Of a DNA stretch of 64,000 nt, positions 53,424-62,800 are shown in pieces (within the stretch, counting starts at the first letter, position 1; each line of letters opens with the position of its first letter). A program made the position numbers and the translations under genes. The stretch lies in the NCBI GenBank assembly GCA_963931445.1, contig OZ007016.1, positions 496,001-560,000 of the forward strand, in the 5' to 3' direction. The notes below the pieces were generated by a model. It did no database searches. It worked only from the letters and a program-made list of their open reading frames with translations, and was not told the DNA's origin. Source of the DNA: CALXVA01 sp944393025 (GTDB taxonomy: Bacteria; Bacillota; Clostridia; TANB77; CAG-508).

Positions 53424-56310
53424 AATAAAAATACATGAAATAGCAAAAGAAGTAGGTTTAACAAGTAAGGAAATAATAAAAATAGCGAATGAATTAGGAA
53501 TAAATGTAAGTAGTCATTTAAGTGCAGTTGATGATGAACAAGCAAGTAAGATAAGAAATAATTTAAATAACAAAGAAAGCAAAAAAGTAGAAGAAGCACA
53601 AAATGTGAAAAAAGCTAAAAAAGAAACAACTACTTCTCAAACTTCAAAGAAAAGCGAAACACCTGTTATAATTAGGCGTGAAGTTATAATTTCAGATGAG
53701 GATGAAAAGAAAAATCAAAATAATAAAAATCATGAACAGAATAAAAAAGATGTTGGGTTTGTAGAAAGAAAAAATAAAAATGATTATAACATAGTATACA
53801 GAAACAAGCAAACAAAACCATTAACTGTTAGCGAACTTTTTGGGCTTAAACCTAAAGAAGAACCTAAAAAGGAAGCTGAAGAAATTAAAAAAGTTGAAGA
53901 AGTAAAACAAACAAAACCTGTAGAGGAAAAGATTAAAGAAGATGTTCCTAAAAAAGAAGATATTAGTGAACCTAAAAAAGAAAAAGTAGAAGAACCAAAA
54001 AATTATCAAAATAGAAATTTTGATAATCATAACAATAGATACAATAATGATAGAGAAGGAAATAGAAACCAAAATTTTAGAAACAACAATAATAATATGA
54101 GAAATAATAGAAATCAAAATAACAGAAATAACTATCAAAATAATAGAAATAACCAAAATACAAACAATTATAAAAATAATAGATTTGGAAATAATAACAA
54201 AAAGCCACTAGATGAAAGAGGAATAGACAAGAATATTAAAAATATAATGACTACAGAAATACAAGAAAAAGAAAATCAAAGAGATTATAGTAGCAAGGTT
54301 ATAGATAAACAAAAAGCAAATAGTAAATATGATGAAAAAGTTGCTAAAAAAGCAAATAAATCAAGAAGAAATAATCAATTTGATGAATTTGATAGTGACA
54401 AATTAAAAGGATTAAAACAAGTTGATAAATTATCAAATATGTTTTCTGAACAAGATGGTGGAATGCTTGAATATTATGATTTAACTACAGCAAGAGGCAA
54501 GAAAAATAAAAAGAAAATTCAAAAAAATGAAGAAGAAAGAAATAAGCAAAAAATATTTGAACTTAAAGAAATTACAATTCCAGATAATATTACTGTAAAA
54601 GATTTAGCACAAGAAATGAAAAAAACTACAGCAGAAGTAATAAAAAAATTATTTACATTAGGAATTATGGCAACAATAAATAATGTACTAGATTTTGATA
54701 CAGCTTATTTAGTTGCTAGTGAATTTGGAATTACAGCAAATAAAAAAGAGATTGTTAAAGAAGAAGATATTTTATTTGATGAAACAGAAGATTCTATAGA
54801 AGAATTAGAAGAAAGACCACCGGTTGTTGTTGTAATGGGACATGTAGACCATGGCAAAACATCTTTGTTAGATGCTATAAGAAGTACAAATGTAATAGAA
54901 GGCGAAGCAGGAGGAATAACACAACATATTGGTGCATATAAAGTTAATATAAATGGAAGAGAAATTACATTTTTAGATACACCAGGACATGAAGCTTTTA
55001 CAAGTATGAGAGCTAGAGGTGCACAAATAACAGATATAGCAATATTAGTAGTAGCAGCAGATGATGGTGTAATGCCACAAACAGTAGAAGCTATAAACCA
55101 TGCAAAAGCAGCAGAAATACCAATTATTGTCGCAGTAAATAAAATAGATTTGCCAGGAGCAAATGTAGATAAAATTAAACAAGAATTAATGGAATATGAA
55201 TTAGTGCCAGAAGAATGGGGAGGAGATACAATATTTGTACCTATCTCTGCAAAAAAACATATAAACATTGAAAATTTACTTGAAATGGTGTTATTAGTTG
55301 CAGACATGAAAGAACTTAAAGCTAATCCTAAAAAGCAAGCAAAAGGTACAGTAATTGAAGCAAGACTTGATAAAGCAAAAGGGCCTATTGCATCTATGTT
55401 GGTACAAAGAGGAACATTAGATGTAGGAGATACAATTGTTGTAGGAACTTCTATTGGAAGAATTAGGGCAATGAAGAATGATAAAGGACAAAAAATAAAA
55501 AAAGCAGGACCATCTACACCAGTAGAAATAATGGGACTTACAAATGTACCAGAAGCAGGAGATATCTTCTATGAAGTTAAAGATGAAAAAATGGCAAAAC
55601 ATTTAATAGAAAGAAGAAAAAGACAAGAAAGAGAAAAAGAATTAGCAGAACAAAGTAAAGTTACTTTAAGTAATTTATTTGAAAAGATGGAAAGTGAAAA
55701 CTTAAAAGAGTTTGGAATAATAGTTAAAGCTGATGTTCAAGGAACAGCACAAGCATTAAAACAATCTTTAGAAAAATTATCTAATGAAGAAGTAAGAGTA
55801 AGAGTTATACATTCAGCTGTTGGAGCAGTAACAGAATCAGATGTACAACTTGCAAAAGCTGCAAAAGCAATAATAATAGCATTTAATGTAAGACCAGGAA
55901 TAGCAGCAAAAGATATGGCAGAAAAGAGTCAAGTTGAAATAAAACAATATTCTGTAATATATAATGCAATAGAAGATGTAGAATCAGCTATGAAAGGAAT
56001 GCTTGCACCAGTATATGAAGAAAAAGTAATAGGAAATGTAGAAGTAAGACAAACATTTAAAGTATCAAGCATTGGTACAATAGCAGGAGCTTATGTTCTA
56101 GATGGAAAAGTTGAAAGAAATGCTGGAGTAAGAGTAATTCGTGAAAATGTAGTTATACATGATGGAAAACTAGCATCATTAAAAAGATTTAAAGATGATG
56201 TAAAAGAAGTAACAAAAGGATTTGAATGTGGAATTCAAATTGAAAAATACAATGACATAAAAGAAGGAGACATTATAGAAGTATATATTATGGAAGAAGT
56301 AAAAAGATAA
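53416..56310 (+). CDS. infB: Translation initiation factor IF-2
   Basis: 964 residues. The small N-terminal IF2_N domain (KIHEIAKEVGLTSKEII) is followed by a long Lys/Glu then Asn/Arg-rich stretch (about 195-260, repeated RNN/NNR) and a second IF2_N (PDNITVKDLAQEMKKTTAEVIKKLF). G domain: GHVDHGKTSL, DTPGHEAF, NKIDLPG. Domains II-IV run to the end (FNVRPGIAAKDMAE..., VRQTFKVSSIGTIAGAYVLDG). TTG at 53416 is taken as start with GGGGGTGA six bases before; ATG at 53401 lies before that site. Confidence 0.95.
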   Translation: MGKIKIHEIAKEVGLTSKEIIKIANELGINVSSHLSAVDDEQASKIRNNLNNKESKKVEEAQNVKKAKKETTTSQTSKKSETPVIIRREVIISDEDEKKNQNNKNHEQNKKDVGFVERKNKNDYNIVYRNKQTKPLTVSELFGLKPKEEPKKEAEEIKKVEEVKQTKPVEEKIKEDVPKKEDISEPKKEKVEEPKNYQNRNFDNHNNRYNNDREGNRNQNFRNNNNNMRNNRNQNNRNNYQNNRNNQNTNNYKNNRFGNNNKKPLDERGIDKNIKNIMTTEIQEKENQRDYSSKVIDKQKANSKYDEKVAKKANKSRRNNQFDEFDSDKLKGLKQVDKLSNMFSEQDGGMLEYYDLTTARGKKNKKKIQKNEEERNKQKIFELKEITIPDNITVKDLAQEMKKTTAEVIKKLFTLGIMATINNVLDFDTAYLVASEFGITANKKEIVKEEDILFDETEDSIEELEERPPVVVVMGHVDHGKTSLLDAIRSTNVIEGEAGGITQHIGAYKVNINGREITFLDTPGHEAFTSMRARGAQITDIAILVVAADDGVMPQTVEAINHAKAAEIPIIVAVNKIDLPGANVDKIKQELMEYELVPEEWGGDTIFVPISAKKHINIENLLEMVLLVADMKELKANPKKQAKGTVIEARLDKAKGPIASMLVQRGTLDVGDTIVVGTSIGRIRAMKNDKGQKIKKAGPSTPVEIMGLTNVPEAGDIFYEVKDEKMAKHLIERRKRQEREKELAEQSKVTLSNLFEKMESENLKEFGIIVKADVQGTAQALKQSLEKLSNEEVRVRVIHSAVGAVTESDVQLAKAAKAIIIAFNVRPGIAAKDMAEKSQVEIKQYSVIYNAIEDVESAMKGMLAPVYEEKVIGNVEVRQTFKVSSIGTIAGAYVLDGKVERNAGVRVIRENVVIHDGKLASLKRFKDDVKEVTKGFECGIQIEKYNDIKEGDIIEVYIMEEVKR

Positions 56311-56434
56311 AAAACAAATTTAAAGAAGCATCTTGCGTTGTCAAACTTCGTAAAAATTTTTTCGATGTACATATGTACTATCTCAAAAATTTTTTACTTG
56401 TTTTCCTAGCAATATACTACTTTAAATTTGTTTT
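56311..56434. repeat. 124-nt hairpin element, copy 2
   Basis: AAAACAAATTTAAAGAAGCAT and its near-complement ATACTACTTTAAATTTGTTTT enclose TTGCGTTGTCAAACTTC... CGATGTACATATGTACTATC ... TTTTCCTAGCAA. Arms differ from those of copy 1 (30534-30657) yet pair with each other, and the inner core matches. It lies between infB and rbfA. Confidence 0.75.
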
Positions 56435-56467
56435 GAAAATACATAAAACAGAAGGAGGAATAAACTA

Positions 56468-56833
56468 ATGCCAAAGAATGAAGCTAGACTAAATAAAATA
56501 AATGAAGAATTAAAAAAAGAGCTAAGCCAAGTTCTTAACTATGAACTTAAAAATCCTAATATTACAGGAATGTTAAGTGTAACAAGAGTAAAAATAACTC
56601 CAGATTTTAAATATGCTAAAGTATATGTAAGTATTTTGAATTCAAAAAATATAAATAAAACAATGGAAGGATTAAAGGATTCTTCAGGATTTATAAGAGG
56701 TAGAATAGCAAAAACAGTTAATTTAAGAATTACACCAGAATTAGTCTTTGAAATAGATGATTCACTTGAATATGGTGAAAGAATAGAAAATATATTAAAA
56801 AAATTAAATAATGATAAAGACAACAAAGACTAG
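56468..56833 (+). CDS. rbfA: Ribosome-binding factor A
   Basis: 121 residues. KH-like fold: ELSQVLNYELKNPNITGMLSVTRVKITPDFKYAKVYVS, then GRIAKTVNLRITPELVFEIDDSLEYGERIENIL. Works in 16S rRNA maturation. Separated from infB by the hairpin element, otherwise the usual order. Confidence 0.93.
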   Translation: MPKNEARLNKINEELKKELSQVLNYELKNPNITGMLSVTRVKITPDFKYAKVYVSILNSKNINKTMEGLKDSSGFIRGRIAKTVNLRITPELVFEIDDSLEYGERIENILKKLNNDKDNKD

Positions 56834-56868
56834 ATAAAAAATATATAAATAAAGGAAGAGGAAATTTA

Positions 56869-57819
56869 ATGAGTACATTAGATAATATTTTAGAAGAAAT
56901 TAATAATGCAAATACAATAGTTATATTAACTCATGAGAATCCAGATGGAGATGCTATAGGATCAGCTACAGCATTATATAATTCATTAAAACAAATGGGA
57001 AAGAATCCAGATATTATAATACCAGAATATCCAAGAACTTTTGAATTTTTACCAGGTGCAGATGAAATAAAAAAAGAATCAAATATAGAAAAATATGATT
57101 TAGCAATTTCAGTGGATTGCGCTACTATAAAGATGTTAAATGGATTTGTAGAATATTTTGAAAATGCTAAAGTAAAAATATCTATAGATCATCATAGCAC
57201 AAATACTATGTTTGGAGATTACAACTATGTAAGTCCAGATGCACCAGCATGTGCACAAGTGTTACTAGTAGTTCTTGAATACTTTAAAGTAGAAATTACA
57301 AAAGAAATAGGAACTTGTATTTTAACTGGAATAATAACAGATACAGGAGGATTTAAATATTCAGGTGTAACAGCAGAAACATTTGAATTTGTTGCTTGGC
57401 TTTTAAATAAAGGAATTAATGTTTCAAAAGTATATAGAAAAGTTTTACAAACAAAAACAAGAGCTAATTTCGAATTAAATAGATTAGCTTCAGATAGATT
57501 AGAATTTTTTGAAAATGGAAAAGTTGCATTTACATATATAACAAAAGAAGATGAAGAAAAGGTAAATGCAGAAAGTGGAGACCATGAAGGAATTGTTGAA
57601 ACAGGTAGAGATATAGAAGGTGTTGAAGTATCCATATTTATAAGACAAACAGATAAAGGGTGTAAAGTATCTATGAGATCAAATGAATATGTAAATGTTT
57701 CTGATGTATGTTTGTTACTTGGTGGTGGAGGACATATACATGCAGCAGGAGTAACATTACAATGTACAATAGAACAAGCAAAAGAAAAAATATTAAGACA
57801 AATTAAGTCAGTTATATAA
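56869..57819 (+). CDS. nrnA: DHH-family oligoribonuclease/pAp phosphatase NrnA
   Basis: 316 residues. The DHH domain shows THENPDGDAIGSATAL, the SVDCAT acidic pair, SIDHHSTNTMFGDYNYV and GIITDTGGFKYS; the DHHA1 domain near the C-terminus ends with RQTDKGCKVSMRSNE... LGGGGHIHAAGVTLQC. NrnA degrades short RNA and pAp. The position between rbfA and truB is the standard one. Confidence 0.93.
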   Translation: MSTLDNILEEINNANTIVILTHENPDGDAIGSATALYNSLKQMGKNPDIIIPEYPRTFEFLPGADEIKKESNIEKYDLAISVDCATIKMLNGFVEYFENAKVKISIDHHSTNTMFGDYNYVSPDAPACAQVLLVVLEYFKVEITKEIGTCILTGIITDTGGFKYSGVTAETFEFVAWLLNKGINVSKVYRKVLQTKTRANFELNRLASDRLEFFENGKVAFTYITKEDEEKVNAESGDHEGIVETGRDIEGVEVSIFIRQTDKGCKVSMRSNEYVNVSDVCLLLGGGGHIHAAGVTLQCTIEQAKEKILRQIKSVI

Positions 57820-57826
57820 ATTAATT

Positions 57827-57870
57827 AAAATTTAGGCAAAAGAAAAATAGTCTTCTTTTGTCTAAATTTT
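57827..57870 (+). terminator. Hairpin between nrnA and truB
   Basis: AAAATTTAGGCAAAAGAA pairs with TTCTTTTGTCTAAATTTT. With its T run it looks like a terminator or attenuator inside the operon, right before the truB ribosome site. Confidence 0.6.
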
Positions 57871-57887
57871 TGAAAGGAAAAAAATAT

Positions 57888-58775
57888 ATGGATGGAATTA
57901 TTTTAATAAATAAAGAAAAAGGTTGTACATCACATGATATAGTAAATAAAGTAAAACATATACTTAACGAAAAAGTTGGACATACAGGAACTCTAGATCC
58001 AAATGCTACCGGACTTTTACCAATTTTAGTAGGAAAAGGAACTAAAATTTCACAATATTTAATCAATCATGACAAAGAATATGAAGTAGAATTAAAATTA
58101 GGAATAAAGACAGATACAGCAGATATTGAGGGAAAAATATTAGAAGAAAAAAATGTAGAAGATAAGATTTTGAAAAAAGAAAATATTATTAAAACACTTA
58201 ATAAATTTATAGGAAGACAAAAACAAATTCCACCAATATATTCTGCAATAAAAATAAATGGAAAAAAATTATATGAATATGCAAGAAAAAATATAGATAT
58301 AGAAATAAATCCAAGAGATATAGAAATTTACGAAATAAAACTAAATAATATAGATAAAGAAAATAAACTAATTAAATTTACAGTAAAATGTTCTAAAGGA
58401 ACATATATTAGAAGTTTATGTGAAGACATAGCTAAAAAATTAGGAACAATTGGATTTATGAAAGAATTAAACAGAACAAAAGTAGGAATATTCGATATAA
58501 AAGATAGTATTAAAATAGAAGATTTAGAACAAAATATAAACAATATAAATTTCTTACAAACACATATAATTTCAATAGAAGAAGTATTTATTAATTTATA
58601 TGGGAACAATAATATCATAAATTTAGATGATAAAAAACTATATTTATATTCAAATGGAGTAAAACTTACATATAATCTTAATGATGGATTATACAGAATA
58701 TATAATAAAAATAAATTTATTGGAATAGGAAGCATAAAAAATAATTCATTAAAAAGAGAAATAAGTTCGTTTTAG
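57888..58775 (+). CDS. truB: tRNA pseudouridine-55 synthase TruB
   Basis: 295 residues. DGIILINKEKGCTSHDIVNKVK, the catalytic KVGHTGTLDPNATGLLPILVG with Asp, and KGTYIRSLCEDIAKKLG. ATG at 57888 follows GAAAGG; a reading start further upstream is less likely. The final codons are formed by a GGGACAGGT repeat: AGT TCG TTT TAG, so the stop codon lies in the repeat. Confidence 0.93.
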   Translation: MDGIILINKEKGCTSHDIVNKVKHILNEKVGHTGTLDPNATGLLPILVGKGTKISQYLINHDKEYEVELKLGIKTDTADIEGKILEEKNVEDKILKKENIIKTLNKFIGRQKQIPPIYSAIKINGKKLYEYARKNIDIEINPRDIEIYEIKLNNIDKENKLIKFTVKCSKGTYIRSLCEDIAKKLGTIGFMKELNRTKVGIFDIKDSIKIEDLEQNINNINFLQTHIISIEEVFINLYGNNNIINLDDKKLYLYSNGVKLTYNLNDGLYRIYNKNKFIGIGSIKNNSLKREISSF

Positions 58776-58820
58776 GGACAGGTCTCAAAACGAAGAAAAG
58801 TTCGCTATGGGGACAGGTCT
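58766..58820. repeat. GGGACAGGT repeat element, copy 3 (overlaps truB stop)
   Basis: TTCGTTTTAGGGACAGGTCTC, AAAACGAAGAAAAGTTCGCTATGGGGACAGGTCTC. Supplies the last codons and stop of truB. Confidence 0.75.
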
Positions 58821-58927
58821 CAAAATAAGAAATGTATTTTGTAAGTATAATTTTGGAAGAAAAAGAAAATATATGTTGTTTACTTTATTAGGACCATCTA
58901 AAGTTACCAAACAGTGAAAATTTTGAC

Positions 58928-58980
58928 ACCTGTCCCAAAAACGAAAAAAAGTTCGGCGGAAGACCTGTCCCTAAAACGAA
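58928..58980. repeat. GGGACAGGT repeat element, copy 4 (inverted)
   Basis: ACCTGTCCCAAAAACGAA, AAAAAGTTCGGCGGAAG, ACCTGTCCCTAAAACGAA. Inverted relative to copy 3, with about 107 bases between them. Confidence 0.75.
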
Positions 58981-59016
58981 CTTTTGTGATAATTGTGTGA
59001 AAAGTCAAAATTATAC

Positions 59017-59045
59017 TTGAAAAAAATAATCAAATGTGATAATAT
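59017..59045 (+). promoter_or_regulatory. Predicted sigma-A promoter for 6S RNA
   Basis: TTGAAA, 17 bases, TAATAT, followed by the 6S RNA sequence about 25-30 bases on. Confidence 0.5.
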
Positions 59046-59069
59046 ATAAATACATTAAAGATAAGTAAA

Positions 59070-59267
59070 TATATTAATTCCCTGCGTAGTGCGTGTAGAC
59101 TGGAATTTTAGAACCAACAATAGATTAAAGGGAGTCCGCCTTTGGTTGTGGCGTGTATGCTTACATTTTATAATAGTAAGAAACCCAGAAGCATCCAACA
59201 AGACACCCACCTGTGAAAACAGGCTCTTAAAATTTCATTCATCTTGCGGCTAATGTGGGGTTTTTGT
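59070..59267 (+). ncRNA. ssrS: 6S RNA
   Basis: About 190-200 bases, G+C-rich compared with the surroundings. CCCTGCGT at the 5' end pairs (with G-U) with ATGTGGGG at the 3' end, closing the stem. The 3' half carries ACCCACCTGTGAAAACAGG, then TTCATCTTGCGGC, which match the order and sequence of the conserved CACCT...AGG...TGCGGC block of 6S RNAs such as E. coli ssrS. The middle has the weak-paired 'open complex' region. 6S RNA binds the housekeeping RNA polymerase and lowers its activity in slow growth. A T tract follows. Ends are approximate. Confidence 0.75.
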
Positions 59268-59314
59268 TGTATTATATAAATAATATTATTAATATTTTAA
59301 AGGAGAAAAGGTAT

Positions 59315-60199
59315 TTGAAAATACAAGATTTAAGAAAAGAAGGAATAAAAAAGTTAAAAGAATATAATATAGATGATAGTAGTATAAAAATAGATATGTT
59401 GCTACAATATTTGCTTAATATAAGCAAAATTGATATTATAGTTAATAGTGAGAAAGTAGTATCAGAAGAAGTAAAGGAAAAATATTTTGAAAATTTATAT
59501 AAAATTGTTAATGGTACACCAATTCAATATATAATTAATAAACAAGAATTTATGGGACATGATTTCTTTGTAGATGAAAATGTTTTAATACCTCAACCAG
59601 ATACAGAAATTTTGGTAGAAGAAACAATAAAAGTATTGAAAAATAAAATAAAAAATTTAAAAGAAAATGATATTGTAAGAATATTAGATATATGTACTGG
59701 AAGCGGTGCAATAGCAGTATCACTTGCAAGTTATATAGAAGAACATTATAAAAATAATAAAATCGAAATATATGCTACAGATATTAGCGAGAATGCTTTA
59801 TCAGTTGCAAGAAAAAATATGGTATTAAACACGCAAGAAAGTAATATAAAATTTATTTTATCAGATATGTTTGAAAAAGTTCCAAAAATTAAATATGATA
59901 TTATTGTATCAAATCCGCCATATATAGAAACAAATGTGATTAAAACTTTAACAAAAGAAGTACAAATCGAACCACATATAGCATTAGATGGAGGAACAGA
60001 TGGTTTAAAATATTATAGAATAATTGCCAAAAAAAGCTATAAATTTTTAAAAAGTGAAGCAGATTTATTATTGGAAATAGGTTATAATCAAAAAGAAAAT
60101 GTAACTACTATATTTGAAGAAAATAAAAATTATATAAATATAAAATGTATAAAGGATTTTTCAGGAAATGATAGAGTTATAAAAATGAATTTAAAATAA
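59315..60199 (+). CDS. prmC: Peptide chain release factor N5-glutamine methyltransferase PrmC
   Basis: 294 residues. The N-terminal helical domain is followed by the SAM motif ILDICTGSGAIAVSLAS and the catalytic VSNPPYIETN. Methylates the Gln of the GGQ motif in release factors. TTG at 59315 is chosen since AAAGGAG lies about ten bases before it; the in-frame GTG at 59255 lies inside the 6S RNA gene. Confidence 0.92.
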   Translation: MKIQDLRKEGIKKLKEYNIDDSSIKIDMLLQYLLNISKIDIIVNSEKVVSEEVKEKYFENLYKIVNGTPIQYIINKQEFMGHDFFVDENVLIPQPDTEILVEETIKVLKNKIKNLKENDIVRILDICTGSGAIAVSLASYIEEHYKNNKIEIYATDISENALSVARKNMVLNTQESNIKFILSDMFEKVPKIKYDIIVSNPPYIETNVIKTLTKEVQIEPHIALDGGTDGLKYYRIIAKKSYKFLKSEADLLLEIGYNQKENVTTIFEENKNYINIKCIKDFSGNDRVIKMNLK

Positions 60200-60219
60200 A
60201 TAGGAAGGAATGTAATATA

Positions 60220-61080
60220 ATGTCTTTTTCAACAGATATTAAAGAAGAATTAAGTAAGATATCAAACTTAGCTAATAAAGCATATGTAAAAGCAGAAATG
60301 TATGGTTATTTATCAACTAATAATATAATTGAAGAAAAAGGTTGTATAAAGTTTTCAACAGAAAGTCAATATAATATAAATAGATTTGGAAAATTATTAA
60401 ATAATTTGAAAATAGAAAAATATAATATTAATATTATAGGAAAGAATTTTAGTGTGACTATATCTAAACAAGAAAGCAATTTATTAAAAGATATATTTAA
60501 TAATTATGAAATACAAGAAGATGATGAGCACAAAGCTTTTATAAGAGGAGCTTTTTTGGGTGGAGGAAGTATAAATAATCCTAAAAATAAATATCATTTA
60601 GAAATTATTTTAAAAAATTTAGAGACAGCTGAAAAAATTATAAATATATTACATAAATATGATATAAATTTTAAAATACTTAATTCTAATAAATTAAATA
60701 AATATTCTATATATTTAAAAGATGGAGAAGATATTTCAAAATTCTTAGCTTTTATAGGAGCAAGTAAGGCTGTTATTAAATTCGAAGAAATTAGAGTATA
60801 TAGAGATATGAGAAACAATGTTAATAGATTAGTTAATTGTGAAACAGCTAACTTATCTAAAACTGTAGATGCTGCAATAAAACAAATAGAAATTATTAAC
60901 AAATTAAAGGAAAATGGAAAATTTAATGAACTACCATACAATTTAAAGGAACTTGCAAATTTAAGAATTAAAAATCCAGAAGCTTCACTTATTGAGTTAG
61001 GAAAAATGTTAAAAGAACCAATCGGAAAATCTGGAGTAAATTATAGAATGAAAAAAATTTTATCAGAAGGAAAAGATTAA
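60220..61080 (+). CDS. whiA: Sporulation/cell-division regulator WhiA
   Basis: 286 residues: N-terminal LAGLIDADG-like domain (SFSTDIKEELSKI... FIRGAFLGGGSINNPKNKYHLEI) and a C-terminal helix-turn-helix (NLKELANLRIKNPEASLIELGKMLKEPIGKSGVNYRMKKI). DNA-binding, affects chromosome segregation. The usual neighbours (yvcK, rapZ) are absent here. Confidence 0.93.
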   Translation: MSFSTDIKEELSKISNLANKAYVKAEMYGYLSTNNIIEEKGCIKFSTESQYNINRFGKLLNNLKIEKYNINIIGKNFSVTISKQESNLLKDIFNNYEIQEDDEHKAFIRGAFLGGGSINNPKNKYHLEIILKNLETAEKIINILHKYDINFKILNSNKLNKYSIYLKDGEDISKFLAFIGASKAVIKFEEIRVYRDMRNNVNRLVNCETANLSKTVDAAIKQIEIINKLKENGKFNELPYNLKELANLRIKNPEASLIELGKMLKEPIGKSGVNYRMKKILSEGKD

Positions 61081-61099
61081 AATAATAAAGGAGACTATA

Positions 61100-62278
61100 A
61101 TGCAAAGAAGCAAAAATGTTGGAATATATGTGCACATACCATTTTGTAAAAAGAAGTGTCAATATTGTGATTTTAAATCTTATGAAGGAAAAGAAAATTT
61201 AATTGAACAATATATAAAATGGATTAAATATGAGCTAAAAGAAATAGGAGAAGGAAATAAATTAGATTATGAAAGTTATATTGATGATTTAGCTATAGTA
61301 AATACAATATATATTGGAGGCGGAACCCCTTCAATTATAGATCCTAAATATATTACAGAAATTTTGCAAACTATAAAAAATAATTATACGCTAAATGAAA
61401 GTCAAGTAGAAATTACAATAGAAATAAATCCAGGAACAGTTTGTGAAAGTAAATTACTAGAATATAAAAAAAGTGGAGTAAACAGGTTAAGTATAGGGCT
61501 TCAATCTACCAAAAATAATATTTTAAAAACTTTAGGAAGAATACACACATTTGAAGATTTTTTAAATACATATAATATGGCAAGAAGCATTGGATTTAAT
61601 AATATTAATGTAGATTTAATGTTAGGATTACCAAATCAGTCTATAAAAGATTTGGAAGAAAGTATAGATGAAATATTAAAATTAAATCCAGAACATATTT
61701 CTGTTTATTCATTAATAATTGAAGAAGGAACACCTTTTTATGAAAAGTTAGAGAAAAAAGAAATAGAACTACCTAGTGAAGAAATGGAAAGAAAAATGTA
61801 TTGGATTGCAAAAAAGAAGTTAAAAGAAGCGGGATATGTACATTATGAAATATCTAATTTTGCTAAAAAAGGGTATGAATCAAAACATAATCTGTCTTGT
61901 TGGAATCAAGAGGAATATATAGGAGTAGGAGCAGCAGCACATTCATATACTAATAATGTAAGATTTTCTAATATAGATTCAATAGAAGAATATATTAATA
62001 ATTATGAAACAAATAATGAAACAGATAATTTTATTTTTCATGAAAAGCAAAGCAAAGAAAGTAAAATGAAAGAATTTATGCTTTTAGGGCTAAGAAAAAT
62101 AGAAGGAGTACATATACAAGATTTTAAAAATAGATTTAGTGATAATCCAATATATTTATATAGAAAAGAATTAGAAAAATTAGTAAAGGAAGAATTAATA
62201 GAAATAGATGGAGATATTATTAGACTAACAGATAAAGGATTAGATTTAGCAAATTTGGTATGGGAAGAATTTGTTTAG
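61100..62278 (+). CDS. hemW: Heme chaperone/radical SAM protein HemW
   Basis: 392 residues. The radical SAM motif HIPFCKKKCQYCDFKSYEG carries the three Cys; then IYIGGGTPSII, EINPGTVCESK, RLSIGLQSTKNNIL, NINVDLMLGLPNQS and a C-terminal HemN_C domain (FMLLGLRKIEGVHIQDF). The motif is CxxxCxxC with the F that separates HemW from HemN. It inserts heme or is close to it; heme genes are not in the window. Confidence 0.88.
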   Translation: MQRSKNVGIYVHIPFCKKKCQYCDFKSYEGKENLIEQYIKWIKYELKEIGEGNKLDYESYIDDLAIVNTIYIGGGTPSIIDPKYITEILQTIKNNYTLNESQVEITIEINPGTVCESKLLEYKKSGVNRLSIGLQSTKNNILKTLGRIHTFEDFLNTYNMARSIGFNNINVDLMLGLPNQSIKDLEESIDEILKLNPEHISVYSLIIEEGTPFYEKLEKKEIELPSEEMERKMYWIAKKKLKEAGYVHYEISNFAKKGYESKHNLSCWNQEEYIGVGAAAHSYTNNVRFSNIDSIEEYINNYETNNETDNFIFHEKQSKESKMKEFMLLGLRKIEGVHIQDFKNRFSDNPIYLYRKELEKLVKEELIEIDGDIIRLTDKGLDLANLVWEEFV

Positions 62279-62315
62279 AATATGCTAAAGAATTAGTAAA
62301 AATTTATTTTAATAC

Positions 62316-62344
62316 TTGAAATTATGCAAACTTATTGATATAAT
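62316..62344 (+). promoter_or_regulatory. Sigma-A promoter of the pheS-pheT operon
   Basis: TTGAAA, 17 bases, TATAAT, the best promoter match in the window, directly upstream of the T-box leader. Confidence 0.75.
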
Positions 62345-62374
62345 AGATATACTTTAAAAATAAAAACCATTGAA

Positions 62375-62612
62375 AAAGCAAAGTAGGTTTAAATAAAATA
62401 TTTAAAGAGAGATAGGAAAAGGTGGAAGCCTATTAATATTTATAGAACTGAAATTTCACTTTTGAGGTTCTTTTTTGAAAAATAAAGTAGAAAAAGACGG
62501 GAAGCCCGTTATAGCTAGAATAAGGTTAATTATTTAATTAATAAAATTAGGTGGTACCACGATTGAAAAAAGCTAATCGTCCTATGTATTTTTAGGATGA
62601 TTAGCTTTTTGG
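62375..62612 (+). promoter_or_regulatory. T-box leader (tRNA-Phe) of pheS
   Basis: The conserved T-box sequence AGGTGGTACCACG is at 62549-62561, in the antiterminator. Stem I lies at about 62400-62480; a TTC (Phe) triplet at 62455-62457 is in the likely specifier loop. A stem-loop GACGGGAAGCCCGT follows. The terminator, AAAAGCTAATCGTCCT...AGGATGATTAGCTTTTTGG, ends at about 62612. Uncharged tRNA-Phe would open the terminator and permit transcription of pheS and pheT. Confidence 0.9.
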
Positions 62613-62733
62613 TGTATGGAAAAATTAATATATATTCCATATACAACAAAGGTTAAAATTTCTTGGTCAGTGCATATTTGTAAAGCAAAATGAACATGTT
62701 AAGAAACCACTTTTTTGTTTTAAAAAATTTAAG

Positions 62734-62786
62734 ACCTGTCCCCAAAACGAAAAAAAGTTCGTTTGGAGACCTGTCCCTAAAACGAA
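62734..62786. repeat. GGGACAGGT repeat element, copy 5 (inverted)
   Basis: ACCTGTCCCCAAAACGAAAAAAAGTTCGTTTGGAGACCTGTCCCTAAAACGAA, immediately followed by the pheS ribosome site GAGGAGG. Confidence 0.8.
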
Positions 62787-62800
62787 TTGAGGAGGAAGTT

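Noticed and set aside
53821..54156. Minus-strand open frames inside infB and other A-rich genes
   Set aside because: They are mirror images of Lys/Asn/Glu-rich coding sequence, hydrophobic and without ribosome sites.
59255..59314. GTG start 60 bases upstream for prmC
   Set aside because: The added stretch is 6S RNA sequence and the TTG at 59315 has the ribosome site.
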